Assembly: GCA_027438535.1 (NCBI GenBank)
Contig: DAIAMA010000013.1
Location: forward strand, 1-13,267
DNA from: a bacterium
GTDB taxonomy: Bacteria > Pseudomonadota > Gammaproteobacteria > Burkholderiales > Thiobacteraceae
Length of the DNA stretch: 13,267 nt
Direction of reading: 5' to 3'
Shown: piece after piece, positions 1-8,132 of the stretch
Layout of the letters: every line of letters starts with the position of its first letter
How positions within the stretch are numbered: the first letter of the stretch is position 1
The notes under the pieces: model-generated
Databases searched by the model: none
Seen by the model: the letters and a program-made list of their open reading frames with translations, nothing else
Told to the model about the DNA's origin: nothing
Made by a program: the position numbers and the translations under genes

Positions 1-30
1 CAAAGCCGCCGGCGTTGGTGGCAAAGCTTT

Positions 31-2397
31 CTAGACTCCCTGCGCTAAACGCAGCCACGTTTCCACGACCGTGTCGGGATTGAGTGAAATACTCTCGATG
101 CCTTCCGCTACCAGCCATTGCGCCAAATCCGGATGATCCGATGGCCCTTGGCCGCAAATGCCCACATATTTCCCTGCTTTGCGGCACGCTGCGATGGCCT
201 GCCGAAGCAGGATTTTGACGGCGGCATTACGCTCGTCGAATGCCGCGGCCACCAAGCCCGAATCGCGATCCAAACCCAACGTCAACTGTGTCAGGTCGTT
301 AGAGCCGATGGAAAAGCCGTCGAAGTGCTGTAAAAATGCCTCGGCCAGAAGCACGTTGGAAGGCAGCTCGCACATCATGATCACGCGCAAGCCCTGCTCG
401 CCCCGCCGCAAGCCTTGCCGGCCGAGGAGATCGATCACCGCCTTGCCCTCTTCCACCGTGCGCACAAAGGGAATCATGAGCTCGACATTGCTGAGGCCCA
501 TTTCCTCTCGCACTTTTTTCATGGCGCGGCATTCCAGCGCGAAGCAATCACGAAACGATTCGGCCACGTAGCGCGCGGCGCCGCGAAAGCCGAGCATGGG
601 GTTTTCTTCTTTCGGCTCGTAGCGTTCGCCGCCGGTGAGATTGGCGTATTCATTGGATTTGAAATCGGATAGGCGCACGATCACCGGCTTGGGCCAGAAA
701 GCGGCGGCGATGGTGGCGGCGCCTTCCGCCAGGCGATCCACATAGAAGCTCACCGGGTCGGCATAACCGGCGCTAATTTCCTCCACGCTACGTTTTAAGG
801 CTTCGGGCAAGTTCGGGTATTCCAGCACCGCCTTGGGATGAATGCCTATCATTCGGTTGATAATAAATTCCAGGCGCGCGAGCCCCACGCCATCGTTGGG
901 AAGACTCGCGAAATCGAAGGCACGCTCGGGGTTGCCCACGTTCATCATGATTTTCACCGGCGGTTTGGGCATCTGTTCCAAATTCACGTCGCGAATTTCA
1001 GTATCGAGCAAACCCGTATAAACAAAGCCGGTGTCGCCTTCGGCACATGACACCGTGACCGGCTGACCATCCTTTAATTTTTCGGTCGCGTCGCCGCAAC
1101 CCACCACCGCGGGGATGCCCAATTCACGCGCGATAATCGCCGCATGGCAAGTGCGCCCGCCGCGATTGGTGACGATGGCGGCGGCGCGTTTCATCACCGG
1201 TTCCCAATCGGGGTCGGTCATATCGGTCACCAATACATCGCCGGACTGGACTTGATTCATCTCGGCGGCGTGCAAAATCACTCGCACCGGCCCGCTGCCG
1301 ATACGCTGCCCGATGGCGCGGCCGGAAATCAATACCGGTGCATGCTGCTTCAAATGGTATTGCCGCAACACGCCTTGGGTGCCGCGCGCTTTCACTGTCT
1401 CCGGCCGCGCTTGCACGATATAGAGCTGGCCGTCCTGGCCATCCTTGGCCCATTCGATATCCATCGGCCGCGCATAATGCCGCTCGATAGCCAGCGCCAT
1501 GCGCGCCAATTCCAGCACATCGTTATCGCTCAATGAAAAGCGCTGGCGCTGGGCGTCCGGCACCGCTTCGATATGCGTTTCCGCGCCGTCTTTTCCATAC
1601 ACCATGCGTTTGGCCTTGGAGCCCAGCGTGCGGCGAATGAGGGCAAATTTATTGGCCGCGAGCATGGGCTTATGCACATAAAATTCATCCGGATTGACCG
1701 CGCCTTGCACCACCATCTCGCCCAGACCATACGATGCGGTAATGAACACCACATCGGGAAAACCGGATTCGGTGTCGAGCGTGAACATGACACCGCTCGC
1801 CGCGAGATCGCTGCGCACCATGCGCTGCACCCCGGCGGAAAGCGCCACCTGCGCGTGCTCGAAGCCATGATGCACGCGATAGGCGATCGCGCGGTCATTG
1901 TAGAGCGAGGCGAATACCGCGCGTACTTTCGCCAAGACATTCTCGATGCCGCTTACATTGAGGTAGGTTTCCTGCTGGCCGGCGAAGGAGGCATCGGGCA
2001 AATCTTCCGCCGTGGCGGAGGAACGTACCGCCACCGATAACTCACCAGGAATTTGCGCCGCCATCGTCTGCCATGCATCGCGAATCGCTTGCTCCAGTGC
2101 CGGTTGCAGCGGCGCTTCCATGATCCATTGCCGGATTTGGCTGCCCACGGCGGAAAGGCGGTCCACATCGCTCACGTCGAGCGGACGCAAAGCTACATCG
2201 ATACGCTTTTCTAGCGCGTTATGCTGGAGAAAATCGCGGAACGCTTGCGCGGTGGTGGCGAATCCACCCGGCACGCGTACGCCCAGCGGGGCAAGATGCG
2301 CGATCATTTCGCCCAAGGAGGCATTCTTCCCACCCACGACCGGCACATCGTGTATGCCAAGATGCTCGAACTGGATGATGTAGGCTTGATTGCGCAT
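31..2397 (-). CDS. ppsA: Phosphoenolpyruvate synthase (pyruvate, water dikinase)
   Basis: Converts pyruvate, ATP and water to PEP, AMP and phosphate, the entry step of gluconeogenesis from three-carbon substrates; cytoplasmic. The 788-residue length is normal for the family. Seen in order: an N-terminal ATP-grasp nucleotide-binding domain (about 1-340, with [11 protein letters not shown] near 21-31 and [14 protein letters not shown] near 121-134); the swivelling phosphohistidine domain with GGRTCHAAI, where His418 is the phospho-carrier and Thr416 matches the regulatory threonine; and a C-terminal PEP/pyruvate-binding barrel ending in [12 protein letters not shown], with Cys748 as the catalytic cysteine. 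The ATG start is preceded by AGGGG at 5 nt spacing and gives the expected N-terminus. The gene diverges from ppsR, its known regulator, with only 23 bp between start codons. All key residues are intact. Very secure. Confidence 0.98.
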   Translation of the reverse strand: MRNQAYIIQFEHLGIHDVPVVGGKNASLGEMIAHLAPLGVRVPGGFATTAQAFRDFLQHNALEKRIDVALRPLDVSDVDRLSAVGSQIRQWIMEAPLQPALEQAIRDAWQTMAAQIPGELSVAVRSSATAEDLPDASFAGQQETYLNVSGIENVLAKVRAVFASLYNDRAIAYRVHHGFEHAQVALSAGVQRMVRSDLAASGVMFTLDTESGFPDVVFITASYGLGEMVVQGAVNPDEFYVHKPMLAANKFALIRRTLGSKAKRMVYGKDGAETHIEAVPDAQRQRFSLSDNDVLELARMALAIERHYARPMDIEWAKDGQDGQLYIVQARPETVKARGTQGVLRQYHLKQHAPVLISGRAIGQRIGSGPVRVILHAAEMNQVQSGDVLVTDMTDPDWEPVMKRAAAIVTNRGGRTCHAAIIARELGIPAVVGCGDATEKLKDGQPVTVSCAEGDTGFVYTGLLDTEIRDVNLEQMPKPPVKIMMNVGNPERAFDFASLPNDGVGLARLEFIINRMIGIHPKAVLEYPNLPEALKRSVEEISAGYADPVSFYVDRLAEGAATIAAAFWPKPVIVRLSDFKSNEYANLTGGERYEPKEENPMLGFRGAARYVAESFRDCFALECRAMKKVREEMGLSNVELMIPFVRTVEEGKAVIDLLGRQGLRRGEQGLRVIMMCELPSNVLLAEAFLQHFDGFSIGSNDLTQLTLGLDRDSGLVAAAFDERNAAVKILLRQAIAACRKAGKYVGICGQGPSDHPDLAQWLVAEGIESISLNPDTVVETWLRLAQGV

Positions 2398-2420
2398 GAT
2401 TGCCCCTGTAAAGTGATTCG

Positions 2421-3230
2421 ATGCCCGACAAACGTATCGTGTATTTCGTCTCCGACCGCACCGGCATTACCGCCGAGGCGCTGGGCAAGAGTTTACTTAC
2501 CCAGTTCGATCATATTGAATTCGAGCGCCATACGCTACCCTTCATCGATACGCCCAAGCGTGCCGCGGCCGCCGTGGATTGGATCAACCGCAGCATGCAA
2601 GAAAACGGCCGGCGGCCCATCGTGTTCAGCACCTTGATGGATCAAGAATTGCGCGCCGTCGTGGCCAGCGCGAATGCCTTGTTCATCGATTTTTTCGCCA
2701 CCTTCATCACGCCGCTGGAGGCCGAGCTGGGCATAAAATCCTCGGGCGCGGTCGGCAAAGCCCACGGTATCGGCAATAACTATTTGAGCCGGATGAACGC
2801 GGTGAATTTTACCTTGAGCCACGATGACGGCCTGGGCCGGCATCTCGACCAAGCCGATATTATTTTGACCGGCGTTTCGCGCTGCGGCAAGACGCCGACT
2901 TGTCTTTACCTCGCCCTGCAAAATGGGCTGTACGCCGCTAACTACCCGCTGACGCCGGAAGATTTCGAGCAGGATGCCTTGCCCGCGCCGCTATCTCCGT
3001 TCAAAGCTAAATTATTCGGGCTTTCGATCAGCCCGGAGCGGTTGGCGCAAATTCGCCAGGAACGCAAGCCGGATAGCGATTATGCCCGGCTTTCCAACTG
3101 CCGCACGGAAATTCGCCAAGCGGAAATACTGTTCAAGACGCACGGCATTCCTTTTATCGATTCCTCCGCCATGTCGATCGAGGAAATCGCCTCCAGTATT
3201 CTGCATCAAACCGGCTTAACGCCGCGCTGA
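2421..3230 (+). CDS. ppsR: PEP synthetase regulatory protein (bifunctional kinase/pyrophosphorylase, DUF299)
   Basis: By family knowledge this enzyme inactivates PEP synthase by ADP-dependent phosphorylation of the threonine near the catalytic histidine, and reactivates it by phosphate-dependent dephosphorylation. The 269-residue protein begins with the family signature [19 protein letters not shown]. It has a P-loop-like [10 protein letters not shown] at 151-160, then [14 protein letters not shown] and a C-terminal segment containing [12 protein letters not shown] and [13 protein letters not shown]. The length is typical. Its target ppsA lies divergently next door, and the target Thr416/His418 pair is present there. 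The 3' end runs 25 bp into the 3' end of the convergent RNA methyltransferase gene. No strong Shine-Dalgarno was seen (AAAGTGA-like at best), and any promoter must lie inside the 5' end of ppsA. Confidence 0.96.
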   Translation: MPDKRIVYFVSDRTGITAEALGKSLLTQFDHIEFERHTLPFIDTPKRAAAAVDWINRSMQENGRRPIVFSTLMDQELRAVVASANALFIDFFATFITPLEAELGIKSSGAVGKAHGIGNNYLSRMNAVNFTLSHDDGLGRHLDQADIILTGVSRCGKTPTCLYLALQNGLYAANYPLTPEDFEQDALPAPLSPFKAKLFGLSISPERLAQIRQERKPDSDYARLSNCRTEIRQAEILFKTHGIPFIDSSAMSIEEIASSILHQTGLTPR

Positions 3231-4006
3231 AGCTGGCGCACGCGCTCGAACAAGCAAATCGCCACCGCCGCGGCGACATTCAGCGATTCGATATTGCCTG
3301 GCATGGGAATTTTCACTTGGTGCGTCGCCGCCGCCGATAAGGCGGGCGACAAGCCTCCGCCCTCATTGCCGAAGAGGAAGGCCACGTTTCCCTTAAAATC
3401 CGCCTGATACAGAGTGAGCGCGGCATGCAGGCTAGCAGCGAATACCGCGTCGAATTGATCCATGACGCTAATGAGGTCGTGCTGCTCGTGAATCGCGAGC
3501 GAAAAATGCGCGCCCATGCCCGCCCGCAATGCCTTGGGCGACCAAGCCTCGGCGCAGCCTTTGGACAAATAGACCGCATCCGCGCCCGCGCCCGCCGCGG
3601 TACGCAAAATACTGCCGAGATTGCCAGGATCCTGAATGTTTTCCAGCAACACGCAGCAACCATGCCGATGGTGCGCTGGGCGCGGAATGGCGAACAGTCC
3701 CAACACGCCGGTCGGATGCTCGACCGGGGACAAAGTATTGAACAAAGCGGCATTGAGCACGATCCTTGGGGTTGCCGCGAAGCGTGCCACGCATTGCGCG
3801 ATTTCCGGCACCGCTTCCGCACCCTCGCGCAACGCGATTAAGTCGAGCTGTCCTCCCGCGTGCGCCAGCGCGTCCAGCAAATGCACGCCGTCCAATAGCG
3901 TTTGTTCGAGCTTGCGCCGCTCGCGGGCGGAGCCGGCGATTTTCTTGAGTTGCTTGAATTGCGGATTGTCGGCGGAAGCGATACGCTTGAAACCGGCGAT
4001 AGCCAT
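3206..4006 (-). CDS. TrmH/SpoU family RNA 2'-O-methyltransferase
   Basis: A predicted SPOUT-class enzyme that transfers methyl from SAM to a ribose 2'-OH in tRNA or rRNA. The three SpoU motifs are seen: motif 1 ENIQDPGNLGSILRTAAGAG (about 122-141, with catalytic-type Arg135), motif 2 FLFGNEGGGLSP (210-221) and motif 3 IPMPGNIESLNVAAAV (233-248). The first ~100 residues fit the SpoU substrate-binding domain (ARERRKLEQTLLDGVHLLDAL). At 266 residues it has the RlmB-like two-domain size, but the exact target nucleotide cannot be told from sequence, so no symbol is given. Its ATG directly abuts the TAA of the upstream pentapeptide gene (TAAATG, 0 nt gap), so the two are probably translationally coupled. 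It ends inside the 3' end of ppsR on the other strand. Confidence 0.93.
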   Translation of the reverse strand: MAIAGFKRIASADNPQFKQLKKIAGSARERRKLEQTLLDGVHLLDALAHAGGQLDLIALREGAEAVPEIAQCVARFAATPRIVLNAALFNTLSPVEHPTGVLGLFAIPRPAHHRHGCCVLLENIQDPGNLGSILRTAAGAGADAVYLSKGCAEAWSPKALRAGMGAHFSLAIHEQHDLISVMDQFDAVFAASLHAALTLYQADFKGNVAFLFGNEGGGLSPALSAAATHQVKIPMPGNIESLNVAAAVAICLFERVRQLQRGVKPV

Positions 4007-4930
4007 TTACTTGCATTCTCCGACCGAGATAGCGGCGCATTTCCGGCCATCCACCCAGCTTGCCTCATCCAGGCGCGCGCCGATCAAGGTGGCGGTATCG
4101 AGCTTGGCGCCGCGCAGATCGGCATAGCGTAAATCCGCATCGCGCAATTCCGCGTAAGCGAGATTCGCGGAGCGCAAATTCGCGCCCACCAGTTTTGCCT
4201 GATCGAGATTCGCGAAGCTTAAATCGCTGTCCGCCAAATTCGCGAAAGACAGATCGCTATGACTGAGATTCGCGGCATTCAGATGCGTCTTACGCAACAT
4301 CGCGCTGGCCAAATCCATGCCTTTGAGCCACGCCCCGTTTTTGTCGCAGCGCGCCCAATTCACGCGCGCGGCGGGCGGTGCGGAACACGCGGCAGAAACA
4401 TCATGAAAGCCGACTTTCACCGGGTTGATCGGCGGGAAATTGAACACCGCATACAGCACCAAGGCAAGCAGTCCCAGCAATACCCCGCTGATACCGATGA
4501 AGCGGTCGCGCCGCCGCTTGAGCGCGGCTTCCAATTCCGCATGGCGCTGGCGCAGCATCGCCCATTCCGGACTTTCAGGCTGGACGCGCCGTTCCTGGCC
4601 ACGGCGATTTATCGCGAGCGGGTTGGCTTCGCGCTGGTCGCGCCGATCCCGCTGATGCCGTTCGTCCACCCAGCGTAAGGCGGCTTCGCGCCGTTCGCGT
4701 TCCCAGTCTAGCGGTGCGTCGGCGGTACCGACTATGCGATGCTTGATGCCGGCGATATGCGGCTGCAGTTCCGGGATTTCTTGAATTGGCGTCCATAACA
4801 CGCGGTCTATGCTAGCTTCATCCGCGCCTTGAAACCGGCCCAGCATCCAATCCTGACTGATGAGCTTGGCCGGGAACGGCCCGGAAACCCGGCCGCCGTG
4901 CCGTACAAACCAAAGTTTCTGTACTTTCAT
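4007..4930 (-). CDS. Membrane-anchored pentapeptide-repeat protein with GYF-like N-terminus
   Basis: A 307-residue protein of unknown function with three parts. Residues 5-55 (KLWFVRHGGRVSGPFP onward) resemble a GYF_2-type adaptor domain. A highly charged, Arg-rich linker (about 76-143) follows. One membrane segment lies near 144-163, preceded by KRRRDRF, which predicts the N-terminus in the cytoplasm and the C-terminus in the periplasm. Residues about 203-290 form tandem pentapeptide repeats of the A(N/D)Lxx type (for example LNAANLSHSDLSFANLADSD), expected to fold as a right-handed beta-helix. All four cysteines (182, 195, 298, 306) lie on the presumed periplasmic side and bracket the helix, so disulfides are possible. 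The start is the ATG 7 nt after a weak GAGG. Function is not known; a scaffold or envelope role is only inference. Confidence 0.85.
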   Translation of the reverse strand: MKVQKLWFVRHGGRVSGPFPAKLISQDWMLGRFQGADEASIDRVLWTPIQEIPELQPHIAGIKHRIVGTADAPLDWERERREAALRWVDERHQRDRRDQREANPLAINRRGQERRVQPESPEWAMLRQRHAELEAALKRRRDRFIGISGVLLGLLALVLYAVFNFPPINPVKVGFHDVSAACSAPPAARVNWARCDKNGAWLKGMDLASAMLRKTHLNAANLSHSDLSFANLADSDLSFANLDQAKLVGANLRSANLAYAELRDADLRYADLRGAKLDTATLIGARLDEASWVDGRKCAAISVGECK

Positions 4931-5061
4931 GCGGCGCCTCGCATCCCAGCCGTGGCTCGGGGAAAGGGGAAGCGATGGAATAGCGGCGAATACATTTGAG
5001 GCGACAGTCTAACGCGAAGCGCTTACCCTGCAAATCATTCTCAACACGTTATTCTCGGCGG
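4931..5061. other. 131-bp intergenic gap between HDOD gene and pentapeptide gene
   Basis: No open frame of note and no classical terminator (no GC stem followed by a T run) was seen after the HDOD stop codon. A possible minus-strand sigma70-like promoter is TAGACT (bases 5006-5011 on the plus strand read AGTCTA) with TTGCAG (5028-5033) at 16 bp spacing. Both boxes are weak matches, so this is only a candidate site for separate transcription of the pentapeptide and RNA methyltransferase pair. Confidence 0.3.
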
Positions 5062-6399
5062 CTAGCGCCGTAGCTTGAGTAGCGCCTGGGAGATTTTTCC
5101 GCTGATGTCCTTGAAGCGTTGATAGGCGTGCTCGTCCAATTGGCCATGACCGCGCCGGTCAGCATAGAGCAAGCCCAGCGGTTTCCCGTTAAAAAATATC
5201 GAGCCCGCGAAAAACTCCCCCTCGCCGACGATGGCCGTCAGCTCGGGCGTGACCAGAGGCCGCAAGTTGGCGTGCATTTGCGCGTTGAACCACACGTTTT
5301 GCGGCTTATTCATCAAATGCGTAAAAAGATGCGAGTGGCGCAAATCGATCGCGAAACCGCCGAATGCCGACCCCGCCTCCGCGCCAAATGCCAGTTTTCC
5401 GTGCAGGGCCTGGCCATCCGCCGTGCACGACGCGAATACGGCACGCGTCAATCCGGCCTCTTCTCGTAACGCGCGCATGGCCCAGGCCAGCACTGCCTGG
5501 CTAGAAGCGAGCGGCGGCGCCTCCGGCGGCAGCAACGGCAGCCAGCGCGCGGCGGGCGGCGCCAAATACCAGCGCCACGCGCGTGCCGCGAGTACGGCGG
5601 TACGGTGAATATGCCCTACCGTCTCGTCCAGAGATAAATGCAAGAGCGTTGCCGCCGCCGCCATGTCCTCTTCCAGCGCTTTGCCATACCACCCAAATTC
5701 GGCATGGCGCGCGACGGACGCGGCCAACTGCACATTCTGCGTTCGCGGCTTATCGCCATGCGCGGGGTCGATCAAATGGCGCAGGATATCCGGCAAATTG
5801 AACGCTTGCGCAAGCGCTTCGGACAAGGCGCGCAAATCTAAACCGAGCAGCGCTTGCTGCGCGGGCGCTGTTCCGATCGGATCGCGGCGCATGGCTTCGG
5901 TAAGCTTGTCCGCCATGACGGGTGCCGTCAAGCACAGGTACTGCTCCGCCAGATCGTTGATCGCGGCGGCGATATATACTTCTTCCGATTCGATGTCTTG
6001 CCGGCAGATGGCCCAATCCCGTGCTTGGCAAGCGGCATGATGCGCGCGCGACAAAGTGCGGCGCAATGGCAATAAAGCCGCCGGGTTCGCCTTGAATTGC
6101 TCTTCTAGCACCTTGGGCTTGGCAAAGCGTTCGAAAAACGGCTTGGCACCGAACATCATCACCGCATGCTCGATGGTCGTGATCTCGCTGCTCAAGCGGC
6201 TGCGCTTGCGGGTGCTGACCGCACGCAATACATTGAGGGTGAAAAATGGATCGCGCAAAACGATATCGGCAATGTCCGCCGGCGCGACGCGTTCGCCACG
6301 CGGAGCCTGCTTGGCAATTTCGGCGGCGCTGGCGGCGAGCACCGGCAAGTCTCCCGTGCCTAGGCGGCCGATCAAATCTTGGATAAGGGGCGAGGCCAT
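5062..6399 (-). CDS. HDOD domain protein with C-terminal GAF-like region
   Basis: A predicted signalling protein of 445 residues. The N-terminal half (about 10-275) matches the HDOD pattern: LPVLAASAAEIAKQ, then DIADIVLRDPFFTLNVLRAVST, SEITTIEHAVMMFG, and an aligned AAAINDLAEQYL segment. HDOD domains are HD-fold relatives that usually lack phosphodiesterase activity and act in regulation. The C-terminal part (about 300-445, including FFAGSIFFNGKPLGLLYADRRG and LDEHAYQRFKDISGKISQALLKL) looks like a GAF sensor domain ending in the usual helix. No membrane segment is seen. The gene follows the membrane methyltransferase by 22 bp and so probably belongs to the motA-motB run, which hints at a link to motility or taxis, but the ligand and target are unknown. 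The Shine-Dalgarno before its ATG is weak. Confidence 0.88.
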   Translation of the reverse strand: MASPLIQDLIGRLGTGDLPVLAASAAEIAKQAPRGERVAPADIADIVLRDPFFTLNVLRAVSTRKRSRLSSEITTIEHAVMMFGAKPFFERFAKPKVLEEQFKANPAALLPLRRTLSRAHHAACQARDWAICRQDIESEEVYIAAAINDLAEQYLCLTAPVMADKLTEAMRRDPIGTAPAQQALLGLDLRALSEALAQAFNLPDILRHLIDPAHGDKPRTQNVQLAASVARHAEFGWYGKALEEDMAAAATLLHLSLDETVGHIHRTAVLAARAWRWYLAPPAARWLPLLPPEAPPLASSQAVLAWAMRALREEAGLTRAVFASCTADGQALHGKLAFGAEAGSAFGGFAIDLRHSHLFTHLMNKPQNVWFNAQMHANLRPLVTPELTAIVGEGEFFAGSIFFNGKPLGLLYADRRGHGQLDEHAYQRFKDISGKISQALLKLRR

Positions 6400-6421
6400 T
6401 CCAGATCTCGCGGCGCCGATG

Positions 6422-7219
6422 TCACACGCGCCAGAGATAGAGTTGCGTGCGGCCCAGATCGCGCATCTCGATCACCGCATGGGGCACGACGCCCGGCACC
6501 GCGAAACGATAGCTGATGAATAACGTTCCTGGGCGCATTTCGCGCCGTATTTTTTCCCACAAGGCAGGCATCGGCACCGGCGAGAGATACGCGAAAACCA
6601 CATCGTAATTGCCGAGATCCGTGCGCCAAAAATTACCCCACTGGAGCAGGGCGTTGCTTTGGCGCAAGGCGCGCAGCTTGCCGATCCAATAGGGTAACGG
6701 CGCGGCTTCGATGCCGCTGAAACAGCTATCGCGGCGGCGGCGCGCCAAATAATGCACGAGCCCGCCGACCCCCGATCCGAGATCGGCGAAGCGCAAGCCC
6801 GGTTGCGTGGGCAATTGTTCGAGCACGCGTTGCCATACCCGGCGGCGCGAAAGATACAATGGCACTTGCGTGGCATAAGTGCTCCAATACACCGATGCCA
6901 GCAGCACAAACCCGGCCAGATACCAAGCAGGCGCCAGCGCCAGTAGCCACATCCCATATAAAGCCGGCACGAACAGGGCTTGGATCGCCAGCCACCAGCC
7001 CGGTAAGCGGAGGGAATAGCTGATCGCTACCGCGCATAGGCTTTCCAATATCAGTGCCTGTGCGAGATTTAAACGCATACCCCATTGCAACGGCAACCAC
7101 AGCAGAAACCCGCAGACCAGCAACGCCAACAATTGCGCGAGTCCGGCAAGGGCGGCCGGAGGCACTCGTTTGCGCCAAAGCAGCGGGGATTCAAGGCTGA
7201 GATTGGAGCGGTGCGGCAC
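6422..7219 (-). CDS. Membrane-anchored class I SAM-dependent methyltransferase
   Basis: A 265-residue protein with about four hydrophobic segments in the first half (roughly 23-45, 52-70, 74-95 and 97-113) and a Rossmann-type methyltransferase domain in the second. Motif I is FADLGSGVGGLVHYLA (144-159); an acidic residue follows the next strand (GIEAAPLPY, Glu171); YDVVFAYLSPVPMPALWEKI (205-224) and RPGTLFISYRF (229-239) match later motifs. The substrate is unknown. The GTG start at 7219 lies inside the 3' end of motB (29-bp overlap) and is chosen because AAGGAGG sits 6 nt upstream. A downstream in-frame GTG at 7165 has no such site. Proteins of this architecture are familiar from betaproteobacteria, but I know of no assigned function. 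Confidence 0.86.
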   Translation of the reverse strand: MPHRSNLSLESPLLWRKRVPPAALAGLAQLLALLVCGFLLWLPLQWGMRLNLAQALILESLCAVAISYSLRLPGWWLAIQALFVPALYGMWLLALAPAWYLAGFVLLASVYWSTYATQVPLYLSRRRVWQRVLEQLPTQPGLRFADLGSGVGGLVHYLARRRRDSCFSGIEAAPLPYWIGKLRALRQSNALLQWGNFWRTDLGNYDVVFAYLSPVPMPALWEKIRREMRPGTLFISYRFAVPGVVPHAVIEMRDLGRTQLYLWRV

Positions 7220-8126
7220 TCGTGGCCTCCTTCAGCTTGTCTTGCGGGACTTCCAGTTTCTCGCCGTCATGACGCACGGCATCTTCGGTCTGTTTATTCA
7301 TGACGATAATGCTGATGCGCCGATTACTGGGGCTGAGGGGATCGGCCTTATCGAACAACACCGCCGAACTGAGCCCCACGACGCGCAAAATTTTACCATC
7401 GGCAATGCCTCCCGCGACCAATTCGCGGCGGCAAGCATTCGCCCGGTCCGCCGATAGCTCCCAATTGCTGTAGCCGCGCTCCCCGCCGGAATATGGCGTG
7501 GCATCCGTATGCCCGGACAGACTGATGCTATTTGGCACATCGTTCAATACCTTGGCGATTTCACTTAGAAGTTCTTTCGCATAGGGCTGCAGCACCGCGC
7601 TGCCGATATTGAACATGGGGCGATTCTTTTCATCCACGATTTGTATGCGCAGCCCTTCGGCGGTGATATCGATCAAGAGCTGCTTTTTGAATTGCTTGAG
7701 GAAAGGCTGAGAATCGATTTTTTTATCCAGCTTGGCTTTCAATTCTTCGAGCTTGGCTTTCTCTCGGCGTATCTCCTCGGCCTTGGCGGCTTCAAGATTA
7801 ATGGGTTTCTTTTTGGCCGGGATGGAGGCTTTTTGCATTTGACCGGTTTTTCTCGTGAGATTCTCGCCTCCGCCCTGGATAACGCTGGAGGCATCGCCGG
7901 CTCCGGAACCGCCGCTCAATGAGACTTTCAAGGGCGTCTTGAAATACTCCGCGATACCTTCGCGCGTGGCTTTGGTCGTGGAACCCAATAGCCACATCAA
8001 CAGAAAAAACGCCATCATCGCGGTGACAAAATCCGCATAGGCGATTTTCCAAGCGCCGCCATGGTGTCCGTGCGCGCTTTTTTTGATGCGCCGGACGATG
8101 ATAGGTCGTTGGGAATCGTCGCTCAT
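7191..8126 (-). CDS. motB: Flagellar motor stator protein MotB
   Basis: Peptidoglycan-anchoring half of the proton-driven flagellar stator. The 311-residue protein has a short positively charged cytoplasmic tail, one membrane helix (about 28-48) carrying AWKIAYADFVTAMMAFFLLMW with Asp32 as the proton-carrying aspartate, a Gly/Ser-rich plug-like stretch (70-90), a charged coiled-coil-prone segment (112-138), and an OmpA-type peptidoglycan-binding domain (about 150-280, with SLSGHTDATPY near 202-212 and SNRRISIIV near 267-275). It lies 6 bp downstream of motA, and its 3' end contains the ribosome binding site and start of the next gene. The position of Asp32 equals that in E. coli MotB, so a proton-driven motor is expected. 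Confidence 0.97.
   Translation of the reverse strand: MSDDSQRPIIVRRIKKSAHGHHGGAWKIAYADFVTAMMAFFLLMWLLGSTTKATREGIAEYFKTPLKVSLSGGSGAGDASSVIQGGGENLTRKTGQMQKASIPAKKKPINLEAAKAEEIRREKAKLEELKAKLDKKIDSQPFLKQFKKQLLIDITAEGLRIQIVDEKNRPMFNIGSAVLQPYAKELLSEIAKVLNDVPNSISLSGHTDATPYSGGERGYSNWELSADRANACRRELVAGGIADGKILRVVGLSSAVLFDKADPLSPSNRRISIIVMNKQTEDAVRHDGEKLEVPQDKLKEATSAAPLQSQP
7226..7232 (-). promoter_or_regulatory. Ribosome binding site deciding the methyltransferase GTG start
   Basis: The minus strand reads AAGGAGG, a perfect Shine-Dalgarno, 6 nt before the GTG at 7219. It lies inside the last codons of motB, so the methyltransferase start is set within the motB coding region and the two genes are likely translationally linked. 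Confidence 0.75.
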
Positions 8127-8132
8127 GGCCGC

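Noticed and set aside
1..30. Possible terminator after ppsA (AAAGC/GCTTT arms with inner GCC/GGC)
   Set aside because: The stem is interrupted, the loop is long, and the window ends before any T run could be seen.
4060..4330. 15-bp periodic DNA pattern over the pentapeptide region as a possible tandem repeat element
   Set aside because: The periodicity follows from five-residue protein repeats with varied codons; it is not a DNA-level repeat.
5014..5026. Short GCGC-TTC-GCGT hairpin after the HDOD gene as a terminator
   Set aside because: The stem is only about 5 bp and no T run follows.
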